DNA of 64,000 nt from Leptolyngbya boryana PCC 6306 (GCF_000353285.1 NZ_KB731324.1:6191156-6255155); one strand, 5' to 3'; positions 37,925 through 47,191 are shown, numbered from the stretch's first letter. The notes: generated from the sequence alone by a model not told the origin. Program-made: numbers and translations.

Positions 37925-39850
37925 CTATGGGCAAAGAACTGTTTGTAAGGTATCGACTAAATCTTTTGTAGTATAAGGTTTAGATAAGAATGCTTTGATA
38001 CAGCTACTCCCACCCTCTTGAGAAATCTCATAATTTGTTGCTAACCCGCTCATCGCAACAACCTTCACTTCAGGATTAATTTGCTGCAAGGCGCGAACTG
38101 CTGTTAATCCGCTCATTGATGGCATCATAATGTCCATCAGCACTAAGCTAATCTTTTGATGGTGTTGGGCATAGAGAGAAATTGCTTCAACTCCGTCTTT
38201 AGCAACGAGCGTTTTGTAATGACAGAGTTCTAAAGTTGTTTGCGTGACTTGCCGAATCGAAGCTTCATCTTCCACAATCAGAACCAGCTTGTTCTGTCCG
38301 TGGGCATGTGCAGTTGCTTCTACTGCTAGATCCACTTTTTGTGGAATTGCAGGTAAGAAGACCTTAAACTGCGTTCCTTTCCCAATCTCACTATAGACCT
38401 CAACAAATCCACCATGATTTCTGACAATTCCCGATACGGTTGAGAGTCCTAACCCGGTTCCTTTCCCAACTTCTTTTGTCGTAAAAAAGGGATCAAAAAT
38501 TCGCTCGAGTAACTCCGCTGGAATTCCAGTTCCTGTATCTGCGATCGTCAATACGACAAAGGAACCCGAAGAAGCTTCTGGGTTGATGCGTCTGTAGCTT
38601 TCATCAATCACAAGATTGTCCGCGCCAATGGTCAGCGTTCCACCTGTGGGCATGGCATCTCTTGCATTGACACAGAGATTCATGATGACCTGATGCAGCT
38701 GAGTCGAATCGGCAGAAACGATCCACAAATCGACGGTCGATAGCATTGTCCGAATCTCGATCGCTTTTGGAAAAGTCTGACGTACAATTTGCGTCACTTC
38801 TGAAAGCAGATGTCGGATTTGTAGCGGCACACGCTTTCCATCTCCTCCTCGCGCAAAAGTCAGAATCTGTTTGACTAAATCGGCACCACGTTTCACATTG
38901 TCTTCAATCAGTTGCAAGAGTTGGTGATTCTGCTCATCAAGATCGGGTAGCTTAAGGGGGAGAAGCTGTGAGATCGCTAAAATCGGAGTCAGAAGATTGT
39001 TAAAATCATGGGCAATTCCACTCGCTAAAGTGCCTAAACTTTCGAGTCGTTGCGCCCGCAAAAATTGAGCTTCTAACAGCTTTTTTTCCGTAATATCGGT
39101 ATCGACGATCAGAATCGATCGAGCTTCTCCGGCTTCACCGCGCACGAGCGTACAGCGAGTCGCAACAATCACAATTTGACCTGTTTTATTCAGCTTTTGA
39201 CATTCTCCTTGCCATTCGCCCTTTTCCAAAACAGTTTGGAGCATTTCACTCTCTTCTAGATCTTGTCCGAGAAGTGTACGGACATCTTTGCCGATAACTT
39301 CTACCGCATTCCATCCATAGAGTCGTTCTGCTCCTTGATTCCAAAACGTAATTTGATTCGAGAAATCGCAGACGAAAATTGCATCTGAAGCAATGTTAAT
39401 TAATGCAGCCTGCTCTCGGATTTTTTCCTCACTTTCTTGCAATGCGAGTTCTGCTTGATGCCGCTTTTGTCGTTCTTTTGCTTCCCGCAATTCCCGTTCT
39501 ACCGCAGGAACTAATCGTGCTAGGTTCCCCTTAAAAATATAGTCATGTGCGCCTGCTTTCATGGCAGCGACCGCAATTTCCTCCCCGATCGTGCCCGAAA
39601 CGATAATGAATGGTAAATCTCGTTGCTGGCGCTGAACAAGCTTTAGCGCTTCTGGCGCACTAAACTTCGGCAAAGTATAGTCTGCAATGATCAGATCCCA
39701 AGTTGCGCGATCGAGCGCGGCTTGCATGGCTTCCGGAGTTTCCACCCGCACATAATCCAGGCTATAGCCACCCTGTCGTAACTCCCGCAGGATCAGGAGC
39801 ATATCATCTTCTAAGTCTTCAACAATTAAAAGCTGTAGATGAGAATGCAT
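37925..39850 (-). CDS. Hybrid histidine kinase: receiver-PAS-kinase-receiver
   Basis: 641 residues. N-terminal receiver (Asp in LIIADYTLPKFSAPEA), PAS domain (~140-260; FNQ/NQGAERLYGWNAVEVIG), a HisKA domain of the AHDFNNLLTPILA kind, HATPase (NLCVNARDAM, GTGLGLSTVSG), and a C-terminal receiver (VLMDIMMPSMSG). Last gene of a three-gene signalling operon whose first gene is the GAF photoreceptor kinase. 14 bases separate it from the Rcp-like gene, the gap holding a run of seven or more C on this strand. Confidence 0.87.
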   Translation of the reverse strand: MHSHLQLLIVEDLEDDMLLILRELRQGGYSLDYVRVETPEAMQAALDRATWDLIIADYTLPKFSAPEALKLVQRQQRDLPFIIVSGTIGEEIAVAAMKAGAHDYIFKGNLARLVPAVERELREAKERQKRHQAELALQESEEKIREQAALINIASDAIFVCDFSNQITFWNQGAERLYGWNAVEVIGKDVRTLLGQDLEESEMLQTVLEKGEWQGECQKLNKTGQIVIVATRCTLVRGEAGEARSILIVDTDITEKKLLEAQFLRAQRLESLGTLASGIAHDFNNLLTPILAISQLLPLKLPDLDEQNHQLLQLIEDNVKRGADLVKQILTFARGGDGKRVPLQIRHLLSEVTQIVRQTFPKAIEIRTMLSTVDLWIVSADSTQLHQVIMNLCVNARDAMPTGGTLTIGADNLVIDESYRRINPEASSGSFVVLTIADTGTGIPAELLERIFDPFFTTKEVGKGTGLGLSTVSGIVRNHGGFVEVYSEIGKGTQFKVFLPAIPQKVDLAVEATAHAHGQNKLVLIVEDEASIRQVTQTTLELCHYKTLVAKDGVEAISLYAQHHQKISLVLMDIMMPSMSGLTAVRALQQINPEVKVVAMSGLATNYEISQEGGSSCIKAFLSKPYTTKDLVDTLQTVLCP

Positions 39851-39864
39851 ATGCGATCGCCTCT

Positions 39865-40308
39865 CTAAACAGGGGGGGGTTCATTCATCAGTAACCAGTA
39901 CATGCCCAATTGCCGAATCGCTTCGGAGAATTGCAGAAAATCAACTGGTTTGCGAATGTAGCTATTGCAACCCAAGCTATAACTATCGAGTAAATCCTGT
40001 TCTTCACTCGATGTCGTTAAGATCACTACAGGCAATAATTTGGTCGGTTCACTTTCTCGCAGACGGCGTAAAACTTCCAGTCCGTCAATTCGAGGAAGTT
40101 TGAGATCGAGGAGGACGACTGAGGGCTTGAATGTAATATCCCGTCCTGCATACAGCCCGGTTCCAAACAGATAATCTAAAGCTTCTACTCCATCTCTTGC
40201 GACAATAATTTCATTACCGATATGATGCCGTTTGAGTGCTCGCATTGCTAGAGCTTCGTCATCCGGATTATCTTCGACCAACAGGATCACTCTGCTATTC
40301 GCACTCAT
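39865..40308 (-). CDS. Rcp1-like single-domain response regulator
   Basis: 147 residues, receiver domain only: acidic pair in LLVEDNPDDEALA, phosphoacceptor Asp in VLLDLKLPRIDGLEVL, Thr/Ser in VILTTSSEEQD and Lys in SYIRKPVDF. This is the Rcp1 type that follows cyanobacterial phytochrome kinases. Its ATG overlaps the kinase stop by four bases (ATGA), so it is almost certainly the cognate partner. Confidence 0.9.
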   Translation of the reverse strand: MSANSRVILLVEDNPDDEALAMRALKRHHIGNEIIVARDGVEALDYLFGTGLYAGRDITFKPSVVLLDLKLPRIDGLEVLRRLRESEPTKLLPVVILTTSSEEQDLLDSYSLGCNSYIRKPVDFLQFSEAIRQLGMYWLLMNEPPPV

Positions 40309-41729
40309 GCGCTGGGTTTCTCCTCTATTAATGTGAAATAGAAAGTTGCGCCTTGATCTAAGGCTCCTTCTGCCCAGACGCGACCGCCATGACGATGAAT
40401 GATGCGCTGTACAGTCGCGAGTCCGACTCCATTACCCGGAAATTCAACCATGCTGTGTAACCGCTGAAACGGCTTAAATAATTTATCAAGAAACGCTGGG
40501 TCAAAGCCAACTCCATTATCTCGGACAAAGTAGAGGGGGATACCGTTGTCTTGTAGAATCATGCCAAATTCAATTTTGGCTTGTGCCTGCTTTTCAGTAA
40601 ATTTCCAAGCATTATTTAATAAATTGTCTAAGACAACTTGGATCAGACGGGTATCTCCATAAGCGGTCAATCCCGGGTGTACCTGAACTTCTATTTGTCG
40701 TTGCGGAGAGGCTTGCTGTAACTGAGTGCAGATCCGGCTGGCAACTTGGCTGAGATCAAGGGTGTCTTTTCGCATATCACTGCGAGTGACTCGCGATAGC
40801 GTCAGGAGATCATCAATCAAGTGTCCCATGCGCTGAGTGGCAGAGCGGATACGACGCAAATAATCTTGCCCGCTCGGATCGAGTTGCTCGAAGCAATCTT
40901 CTAGTAATGCCTGACTGAAGCCATCAATGCTGCGTAAAGGGGCGCGCAAATCGTGCGAAACAGAATAGCTAAAGGCTTCTAATTCTGCATTGACTGCTTT
41001 AAGTTCAAGAATGGCTTGTTGTAACCCTTGGTTGAGTTTTTGGGCGCGTTGTTCAGCTTGCTGGCGCTCCGTGACTTCTGCGCGCAATTCTGCCAGCAGT
41101 TCTGCATGTTGCAGGGCAACTGCGAGGTGATTGGCGATTTGTTGCACAAACTCGATCTCTGTCGATTGCCACTGGCGCGGAGCGCGGCATTGATGAATAC
41201 AGAGTAATCCCCATAGATTGCGACCTTGCAGAAGCGGCACGACGAGGTTGGCTCGCACTTGAAATTGAGCCAAAATTTGTCTGTGACAATCGCTTAATCC
41301 TGCTGTGTCGATGTCGGTTACATTTTGGATGCGCCCTTGTTGGTAATGTGCTGCGAACTGGTCGCCGAAGCAGTGATCGTGGATTTTTTGGGCGATCGCG
41401 GAAGAAAACTCAGGATCAACATCTTCTGAAACAAATTCTCCATCATTCCAACCGCAATCAGGATAGAAGCGAAATACGCCAACGCGATCGGCTCCGAGCA
41501 ATTGCCGGACTTCGGCTGCGGTTGATTGAAAAATTGTTTCGAGATCAAGGGGCTCGCGTAAGCGGGCGATGACATGAAACAGAGCCTTCTGCCGCTCAAC
41601 TAAAAAATTTGCCTGATTGATCTGCTGTTCTAAAGGCTGAATTTTGTCAGCGAGGGTTTGTCGGAGTTGCTCAAATGCGGCTTCATCTCGGCACAAGCTT
41701 TTCAGTTTTGTCAAGACTTCTGAATCCAT
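40305..41729 (-). CDS. Cyanobacteriochrome-type GAF histidine kinase (DXCF class)
   Basis: 474 residues: N-terminal coil, a GAF domain (~residues 52-210), coiled coil, HisKA with His259 in SVSHDLRAPLRSIDGF, HATPase (NLLNNAWKF, GNGVGLATV). The GAF domain has the canonical bilin-binding Cys148 followed by His149, and also D118-H119-C120-F121. Cys120 and Cys148 are 28 residues apart, as in DXCF cyanobacteriochromes, where the first Cys makes a second thioether link and shifts absorbance to blue. I infer a blue/green- or blue/teal-type photoreceptor. Confidence 0.82.
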   Translation of the reverse strand: MDSEVLTKLKSLCRDEAAFEQLRQTLADKIQPLEQQINQANFLVERQKALFHVIARLREPLDLETIFQSTAAEVRQLLGADRVGVFRFYPDCGWNDGEFVSEDVDPEFSSAIAQKIHDHCFGDQFAAHYQQGRIQNVTDIDTAGLSDCHRQILAQFQVRANLVVPLLQGRNLWGLLCIHQCRAPRQWQSTEIEFVQQIANHLAVALQHAELLAELRAEVTERQQAEQRAQKLNQGLQQAILELKAVNAELEAFSYSVSHDLRAPLRSIDGFSQALLEDCFEQLDPSGQDYLRRIRSATQRMGHLIDDLLTLSRVTRSDMRKDTLDLSQVASRICTQLQQASPQRQIEVQVHPGLTAYGDTRLIQVVLDNLLNNAWKFTEKQAQAKIEFGMILQDNGIPLYFVRDNGVGFDPAFLDKLFKPFQRLHSMVEFPGNGVGLATVQRIIHRHGGRVWAEGALDQGATFYFTLIEEKPSA

Positions 41730-42038
41730 GATTCGATTGTCCTCAGTCCGGGATGGATAAGAGTATTGTAAGAGGTCTGGCTATTCTCTAAGGATTTGGC
41801 TTGAACACAGCGTTTCACCCGATGTCTGTCTTACTGCAAGCAATATGAGCTACTCATTGCAATGAGCTACAAACAGACTACACCTTAAATTGCGATCGCA
41901 CTAAGACACCATACAAATCGTAGGAGTTCCCGATCAATATAAAGTCATGGATTGATGTAACAGATTCAGAAACAGCGATCGTGTCTCATCATCAGGCTCG
42001 TTAACTTAGATCTATCCCTAATCAAGTTCTCAATCCTT
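41730..42038. other. Divergent intergenic region
   Basis: 309 bases between the photoreceptor operon and an exported protein gene. It contains ATGAGCTAC twice 21 bases apart and a single GCGATCGC. No reading frame or strong hairpin. It must hold both promoters. Confidence 0.4.
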
Positions 42039-43148
42039 ATGAAACTCATGACTCAGAAACAATTCAGATTATCGCGTCACTTCATGACTTTTGCATTGTC
42101 TGGATTGATGTTCAGCACTGGAATAGGATTCTCTCAGCAAGCTGGATTTGCACATACTTCTGCATCTGCGATCGCGCTCACTACTCCGCGATCTGCACTT
42201 CCGTCATCCGTTGAACTTAAAGTCCGTCAAGCTGCCGCGCAGCAATTTAACATTCCGCTGCGCGAGATTCAAGTTGTGCATTTTTCTCAGCAAACTTGGA
42301 CAGATGGATGTCTAGGTCTAGGAGGTGCGGCGGAAAGTTGTTTACAAGCACTGGTTGAAGGTTGGCAAATTGAAGTCTCCAGCGGGCAGCAAAATTGGCT
42401 GTATCGCACGGACAAGAATGCTGACACAATTCGCTTAGCACCCAACTCTGAAACAGGAGTGACTTTACCCGCATCAGTCAACCAACGCTTGCTCCGAACG
42501 GTTTCAAGACAAGTGCGAGTACCGATGCGTCGTTTAAAAGTAGCAGAAGTCAGATCCGCAACTTGGGATGGCTGCATGGGCGTTTTCAAACCAGGACAAG
42601 CCTGTACGAAGATTGCGATACCTGGATGGCAAGCGATCGTGACAAACGGCGATCGCAGTTGGGTCTATCACTTAGATCAGTCCGGCAATCGCATTGCTCA
42701 AAATCCCACAGCAAGCGGTAGCCAGGGTGGTTTAGTGCCTTCATTTATTCCAGAAGAGAACTTATCGCCGAGTGAAAAAGACGTTGTATTTCAATCGATC
42801 GTCAGCGGGGATCTGGCTGGCAAAGTGACACAACTTACGTTGACCCAGGATGGTGCAATCACCCAGTGGATCATGGGACCGAATATTCGTTCTCGTCCGA
42901 TCGTGGTCAAGCGTCTCTCTCAGCAGCAAGTTGAGCAGTTTCAGCAAATGATGCAAACCCAGAGATTGCCCAATTTCCATCGCTTGCGTTATTTGAGTAG
43001 CGCCGCTATGGCAGACTATCCGACGACAACGCTGAAAGGCATGGGGATTACTGTTCAATACATCGATCTGGAAATTAAAAATCTTCCAAGAGCTTTACAA
43101 GACATGGTGCAAGCGTGGGCGCAACTGTCTGCTTCTGCGCAACGCTAG
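42039..43148 (+). CDS. Exported protein of a cyanobacterial family with a duplicated module
   Basis: 369 residues. Signal peptide (FMTFALSGLMFSTGIGFSQQAGFA). Two copies of a ~70-residue module follow: each has an AAxxxxIPxxxI/RVPMRRLKV start, a W-x-D/G-GCxG core (TWTDGCLGL; TWDGCMGV), a Cys pair, GWQ and a closing W-x-Y-R/H-L-D (WLYRTD; WVYHLD). The C-terminal third is different and has QLTLTQDGAITQW. The four cysteines could form disulfides in the periplasm. Function unknown. ATG at 42039. Confidence 0.65.
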   Translation: MKLMTQKQFRLSRHFMTFALSGLMFSTGIGFSQQAGFAHTSASAIALTTPRSALPSSVELKVRQAAAQQFNIPLREIQVVHFSQQTWTDGCLGLGGAAESCLQALVEGWQIEVSSGQQNWLYRTDKNADTIRLAPNSETGVTLPASVNQRLLRTVSRQVRVPMRRLKVAEVRSATWDGCMGVFKPGQACTKIAIPGWQAIVTNGDRSWVYHLDQSGNRIAQNPTASGSQGGLVPSFIPEENLSPSEKDVVFQSIVSGDLAGKVTQLTLTQDGAITQWIMGPNIRSRPIVVKRLSQQQVEQFQQMMQTQRLPNFHRLRYLSSAAMADYPTTTLKGMGITVQYIDLEIKNLPRALQDMVQAWAQLSASAQR

Positions 43149-43298
43149 CTAGAGTCTCTCATTCTGAATTCGGAAGTGCTGCTCAAACGCAGTCTGTGCT
43201 TCTGTATCAGAAAATCAGAAATTTGTTGACATTTTGTAAACATAACGTTACATTAATTTACATAACGCAACAAACCACTGACTTAAGAGGAACCTGCG

Positions 43299-43469
43299 AT
43301 GTATACGACTCGGAATGAAGACGGAATCTTGAACAACTACGCTTCGGAACCTGTGATGTATTTCGCTGAATCTCCTTCTTTCGAGCAACAGCAGAACTAC
43401 GCTTTTCAAGGTGCGATCGCATTCCTACTCGTTGCCTTCACGTTTCTCACTGCGTTTGCTGCAAGCTAA
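43299..43469 (+). CDS. psb34: Psb34 (Ssl1498-family) photosystem II assembly protein
   Basis: 56 residues, too short for common ORF cut-offs. MYTTRNEDGILNNYASEP matches the family's opening pattern (YTTxxGGxLNNFAxEP), followed by YFAESPSFEQQ and one C-terminal membrane helix (GAIAFLLVAFTFLTAFAA). Psb34 binds the CP47 module and competes with Hlips during PSII assembly/repair. AAGAGG lies upstream of the ATG. Hairpin repeats and a T-tailed terminator follow. Confidence 0.85.
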   Translation: MYTTRNEDGILNNYASEPVMYFAESPSFEQQQNYAFQGAIAFLLVAFTFLTAFAAS

Positions 43470-43559
43470 GACTTTTCAGAAGTTGTCTCTCCTCAACTTC
43501 TGAATCCCTGACTGAGCAATAAGACTTTTCAGAAGTTGTCTCTCCTCAACTTCTGAATC
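43468..43559 (+). repeat. Tandem pair of identical 39-base hairpin units
   Basis: The unit AAGACTTTTCAGAAGTTG...CAACTTCTGAATC occurs at 43468-43506 and 43521-43559, identical over 39 bases with a 53-base period. Each folds into a perfect 10-bp stem (TCAGAAGTTG / CAACTTCTGA) with an 8-base loop. The first begins within the stop codon of psb34. Confidence 0.85.
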
Positions 43560-43588
43560 TCTGGATCAATCATTGGAAAGTTGAAATC

Positions 43589-43616
43589 AGCCCTAGTAAA
43601 TTGCTAGGGCTTTTTT
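43589..43616 (+). terminator. Rho-independent terminator of psb34
   Basis: Stem AGCCCTAG / CTAGGGCT with a 7-base loop, then six T residues. Confidence 0.85.
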
Positions 43617-43626
43617 GTTGCGACCT

Positions 43627-44259
43627 TCAAACTTTCCGAAAAATCGCTCGGTAGATCGGATCTCCAAAGGACATCACCATCAGTTCTCGCTCTGTTGGAA
43701 TCGGTAACGGATTCTCAGCGAGCCACTCTGAACTGGTGCGCACAAAATTGGGTGACTCTGCAAATCGATCAACCATTTTCTGCGCAACTTCCAGGATGTC
43801 TGATTGCAGAAACACGGTTGTATCCGACTTCATAAATTCCGCCAAAGTTGTAACAATTTCCGGCTGTACAACTCGACGCTTTTGGTGTTTCCGCTTAAAC
43901 CAAGGATCAGGAAACTGAATCGACACCCGCGCAAGCACACCTGTCGGCAAAGATGCCAACATCGGATGCAGCGAGTTACTCACATTGCAAAAAATGTAAT
44001 GCAAATTTTTCAAGCCCGCTTCGTCTCGCCACTCTAAGGCTTGTTGAACAATCGGCTCTCGAATCTCTAACCCCAAATAATTCCAATCCGGGTGTTGCTC
44101 TGCCATTTTCAGCAAAAACACCCCTCGCCCACAGCCAATATCCAAATGCAAAGGGCGCGACAGATCTGAAAAAACCTGATTCCAGTCTGGCGCAGGCGTG
44201 GGGGTTTGATATCTCCGGCTCAGCGGATTTACATGCTCTCGAACTCGAACGATCGCCAC
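43627..44259 (-). CDS. trmB: tRNA (guanine-N7)-methyltransferase TrmB
   Basis: 210 residues. Methylates G46 in tRNA variable loops using SAM. The SAM motif is HLDIGCGRGVFLL; NYLGLEIREP is motif II; SIQFPDPWFKRKHQKRRVV is the family signature. The start is GTG at 44259 (MAIVRVREHVN), with GAAGGA seven bases ahead. It lies three bases downstream of the FIST stop, so the two are co-transcribed. Confidence 0.92.
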   Translation of the reverse strand: MAIVRVREHVNPLSRRYQTPTPAPDWNQVFSDLSRPLHLDIGCGRGVFLLKMAEQHPDWNYLGLEIREPIVQQALEWRDEAGLKNLHYIFCNVSNSLHPMLASLPTGVLARVSIQFPDPWFKRKHQKRRVVQPEIVTTLAEFMKSDTTVFLQSDILEVAQKMVDRFAESPNFVRTSSEWLAENPLPIPTERELMVMSFGDPIYRAIFRKV

Positions 44260-44262
44260 AGT

Positions 44263-45522
44263 CTATTCCTTCTCCCGACAAATTCCAAAAACTGACGTAT
44301 AGCCATGTAAGAATGTACTCCCTCCCACAGGCCCAATTTCACCGCTACAGAAAAAACCCGCGATCGGCAGTTCTTGCAAGTACTCATTCACCAATTGCGA
44401 ATCAAAATTCGGTTCTCCATACAGCCCTTCGCCCCGTCCCAAACACGAAAACATTAAGGCTCCCGTCGGACTCGGATCAGATTGGCTCGTCTGCATATAT
44501 CGCCGCAGGAACAAATCCAAATCTTCTGCGGAAGTTTCTGCATCTCTCAAGTGAAACTGAATCCGTTGACCGGGACGAATCAAATCGCCAATTGCGATCG
44601 CGCCCACTCTCGGATCAACGCCTAATAAATTCCGAATCAAAAAATCCCCAGGTTCCAAGGTCTGCTTAAATCCGTTCTGCGCCACACCCACAAAAATGTG
44701 ATTCTGCTGTGCGAGCTGCTGATCTTCTTCGCTCAATCCCTGCACTAACTCTTGCAACTGTTCCAAGGGAGATCGCTTCACACCACAGCGATCAGACGGC
44801 ACTCCTGAGCCATCGTCTTCTTGCATTGCCAGCAAGACATTGCGCTCGCCTTCGGTTACCCAATACGGTTTACCAATCGGACGGCAACCCTGAGCGACGA
44901 TCGTTTCCATGACAATATTGCCGCTCAGCGCAACGCCAACCGCGCCTTCTCGATAAAAGCGATCGCCAAACAATCCGGTCGATCCCCCTAACGTTCCCGC
45001 ACTTGCCAACCCGCCGACTTTCGGCGCACTAGGATAAGCAAAATCTAACCCTTGCAGTAGATCGTTGACTCGCGGCAAATCTGCGAGCACGATGAAATTT
45101 GGCGAATCTGATGTCGGAACCCCGATTAAATCTGTCCAAGTATCCGGCGGACTATCCAAATCCGGTAAATCCCCTGCCGAAATGTAAAACGGCTGCACCT
45201 TCACGTTCGGTAAATGCCCAAGCATCAGGCTCAGCGAAGGCTCCCCTTCGACTTCCCGCACTTTTCCCCGCTGTGTCATTCCGATAATGCCGCCCCCGCT
45301 ACATCCAATCAGCGGCACACCCGGCAATTTTTCTCGAAATAAAGGCAACAATCGAGAGTACTCACTGGCAAAGGCAGATGAGATAAAAATAATCCCCAAA
45401 TCAATTGAAGCTTGCAAGGTTGCCTGTGCTTGAGTCACAACTTCTTCGACCGCAGCTTCTAGGAATGGGCGAGTTGACAAGGCGCTTGCCCATCGCATGG
45501 ATGATTTGAGAGATTCGGTCAT
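44263..45522 (-). CDS. FIST domain sensory protein
   Basis: About 419 residues. FIST N domain (IFISSAFASEYSRLL, GCSGGGIIG) and FIST C domain (PIAGFFCSGEIGPVGG, then FLHGYTSVFGI). FIST proteins are thought to sense small ligands such as amino acids. ATG at 45522 (MTESLKSSMRW) with AGGAG upstream; a TTG at 45552 is also in frame. The IS982-type element begins 43 bases upstream of this start, so the original promoter may have been displaced. trmB follows. Confidence 0.85.
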   Translation of the reverse strand: MTESLKSSMRWASALSTRPFLEAAVEEVVTQAQATLQASIDLGIIFISSAFASEYSRLLPLFREKLPGVPLIGCSGGGIIGMTQRGKVREVEGEPSLSLMLGHLPNVKVQPFYISAGDLPDLDSPPDTWTDLIGVPTSDSPNFIVLADLPRVNDLLQGLDFAYPSAPKVGGLASAGTLGGSTGLFGDRFYREGAVGVALSGNIVMETIVAQGCRPIGKPYWVTEGERNVLLAMQEDDGSGVPSDRCGVKRSPLEQLQELVQGLSEEDQQLAQQNHIFVGVAQNGFKQTLEPGDFLIRNLLGVDPRVGAIAIGDLIRPGQRIQFHLRDAETSAEDLDLFLRRYMQTSQSDPSPTGALMFSCLGRGEGLYGEPNFDSQLVNEYLQELPIAGFFCSGEIGPVGGSTFLHGYTSVFGICREKE

Positions 45523-45558
45523 ACGCGATCGCTCTCCTGAGAAAAGTCGCAATGACTC

Positions 45559-45565
45559 TAGTGTA
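45559..45565. repeat. Left 7-bp target-site duplication of the IS982-type element
   Basis: TAGTGTA, identical to 46581-46587. Confidence 0.82.
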
Positions 45566-46580
45566 ACGTGAGTTCGACGAGGGAAAGTAGCGCAAAAGAA
45601 AAGCTGAGACTACGTTTGAAAGAGTAATCAAAATCTTTCGAGTCTCAGCTTATGGAACCTATCGTATCGCGCCTCGACCTGACAGCTTTGTTCTGCGACG
45701 TAGACGACTTCTGCCAGACCTTTGAATGGGCATGGGCACACCAGCCCCAACTGCCGTCGATGCCTGGAGAGAAACGCAGTCGTTCCCGGTTGCGCTTGAG
45801 TGAAGTGATGACCATCGTGATTGCCTTTCATGCTTCTGGTGCAAGGACATTCAAGGATTTCTATACCCTGACCGTTCTACCGCATTGGCGCAAAGCGTTT
45901 CCGAATTTGGTGAGCTACACCCGATTTGTGGAACCTGATGCCTTGGTGCTTGATGCTGTTGTGTTGCTTCCTGATGACCCGACGCGGCGAGATGACGGGG
46001 ATTGCCTTTGTCGATTCCACTCCAATTGAGGTGTGCCATCCCGCCCGTGCCCACAGTCACAAGGTGTTCAAACATCAAGTGGGTTGGGGCAAAAGCTCAA
46101 CGGGCTGGAAGTTCGGCTTCAAGTTGCATCTGATCATCAACGAACACGGAGAACTCCTGGCGTTCAAGCTGACTCCTGCCAATACTGACGACCGTGCTCC
46201 TGTGGCTGAAATGACCGAAGGCATCTTCGGCAAGCTGTTTGGAGACCGGGGCTATATCTCACAGAAGTTGTTTGAGGAACTGTACGAGCGCGGCTTGAAA
46301 CTGATCACCAAACGCAAGCGCAATATGAAACAGAAGCTCGTCACGCTGATGGATAAGATTCTGCTGCGAAAGCGTTCCCTCATTGAGTCAGTGAATGACC
46401 AATTGAAGAACATTTGTCAGATTGAGCATTCTCGTCATCGCAGTTATTGGAATTTTCTGGTCAACCTGATGGCCGGGTTGATTGCTTACACCTATCAGCC
46501 CAAGTTACCGTCGCTCGATTTGCAACCGAAAGGGTTGCCTGCTTTGCCTCCTGCCATCTTTTAGCGTGTCGAACTCACGT
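45566..46580 (+). mobile_element. IS982-family insertion sequence (1015 bp)
   Basis: Ends read inward ACGTGAGTTCGAC at both sides, identical over 13 bases. Flanked by 7-bp direct repeats TAGTGTA. Carries one transposase gene with a frameshift. Sits between the FIST gene and cp12. Confidence 0.88.
45652..46564 (+). pseudogene. IS982-family transposase, frameshifted
   Basis: First part (45652-~45937) encodes MEPIVSRLDLTALFCDVDDF through SYTRFVE. The second, in another frame, runs from about 45937 to 46564 with LMPWCLMLLCCFL, MTGIAFVDSTPIEVCH, GDRGYISQKL and KRSLIESVNDQLK (DDE residues). The switch falls at GTGGAACCTGATG; removing one C would give a continuous ~304-residue protein. It is probably inactive, unless the shift is bypassed. 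Full-length IS982 transposases are about this size. Confidence 0.8.
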
Positions 46581-46587
46581 TAGTGTA
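46581..46587. repeat. Right 7-bp target-site duplication of the IS982-type element
   Basis: TAGTGTA, matching 45559-45565. Confidence 0.82.
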
Positions 46588-46869
46588 GAACACGGTTGAC
46601 AGCTTATCAGACTCACAGATCGGAAGACCGCACTTCAGGTAGAGTCGCCAAGGGGAAACAACACGGGTTAATATATGCACATAAAGCATGAGCGGACACT
46701 CACTGGAATGTTGTCTAGTGAGCAGATTAAAAAGAGCTGATTGTCCTAAGCTTGAATGCTGGATAGTCCTGTCAACCGTTCTCACTTGTCCTGAGTACAG
46801 TCCAGGTCTAACGTCTACTCTCTCTAACCCGCTTGTTTTGACTTGAATTAAAGAGGACGGATCCTAACA
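46588..46869. other. Spacer upstream of cp12
   Basis: 282 bases. No reading frame supported. It should contain the cp12 promoter and, on the other strand, the former promoter of the FIST gene, now separated by the IS. Confidence 0.45.
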
Positions 46870-47094
46870 ATGAGCAATATTGAAAAGCAGATTGAAGTCG
46901 AGCGTGATAATGCTCGCAAAGAGTGTGACATCAACGGTGCGAACTCGGCTGAGTGTGCGGCTGCTTGGGATGTAGTCGAAGAACTACAGGCTGAAGCGGC
47001 TCACCAGCGCGAAAGCAGCAAGCCCAAGAACAACTTTGAAAAATACTGCGACGATAATCCTGATGCACTAGAATGCCGCGTGTACGACGACTAA
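46870..47094 (+). CDS. cp12: Calvin-cycle regulatory protein CP12
   Basis: 74 residues. Redox-controlled, largely disordered linker that binds GAPDH and phosphoribulokinase in the dark and switches both off. All four cysteines are present: Cys19/Cys29 (N-terminal pair) and Cys60/Cys69 (C-terminal pair, YCDDNPDALEC). The AAWDVVEEL core motif is at 31-39. ATG at 46870. A T-tailed terminator follows. The thioredoxin encoded at 13.9 kb is the type expected to reduce it. Confidence 0.95.
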   Translation: MSNIEKQIEVERDNARKECDINGANSAECAAAWDVVEELQAEAAHQRESSKPKNNFEKYCDDNPDALECRVYDD

Positions 47095-47130
47095 TCGAAT
47101 TCCTTGAATTCACAAATTCTCAAAAGTAAA

Positions 47131-47155
47131 GCAGGCAATCAATGCCTGCTTTTTT
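47131..47155 (+). terminator. Rho-independent terminator of cp12
   Basis: Stem GCAGGCA / TGCCTGC, 5-base loop, then TTTTTT. Confidence 0.85.
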
Positions 47156-47191
47156 GTGGCATAACGAGAGTATCCCTAACTCAGCCCCCAG

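Noticed and set aside
43953..44669. 238-residue frame antisense to trmB and the FIST gene
   Set aside because: Spans two well-supported genes on the other strand and has a low-complexity composition.
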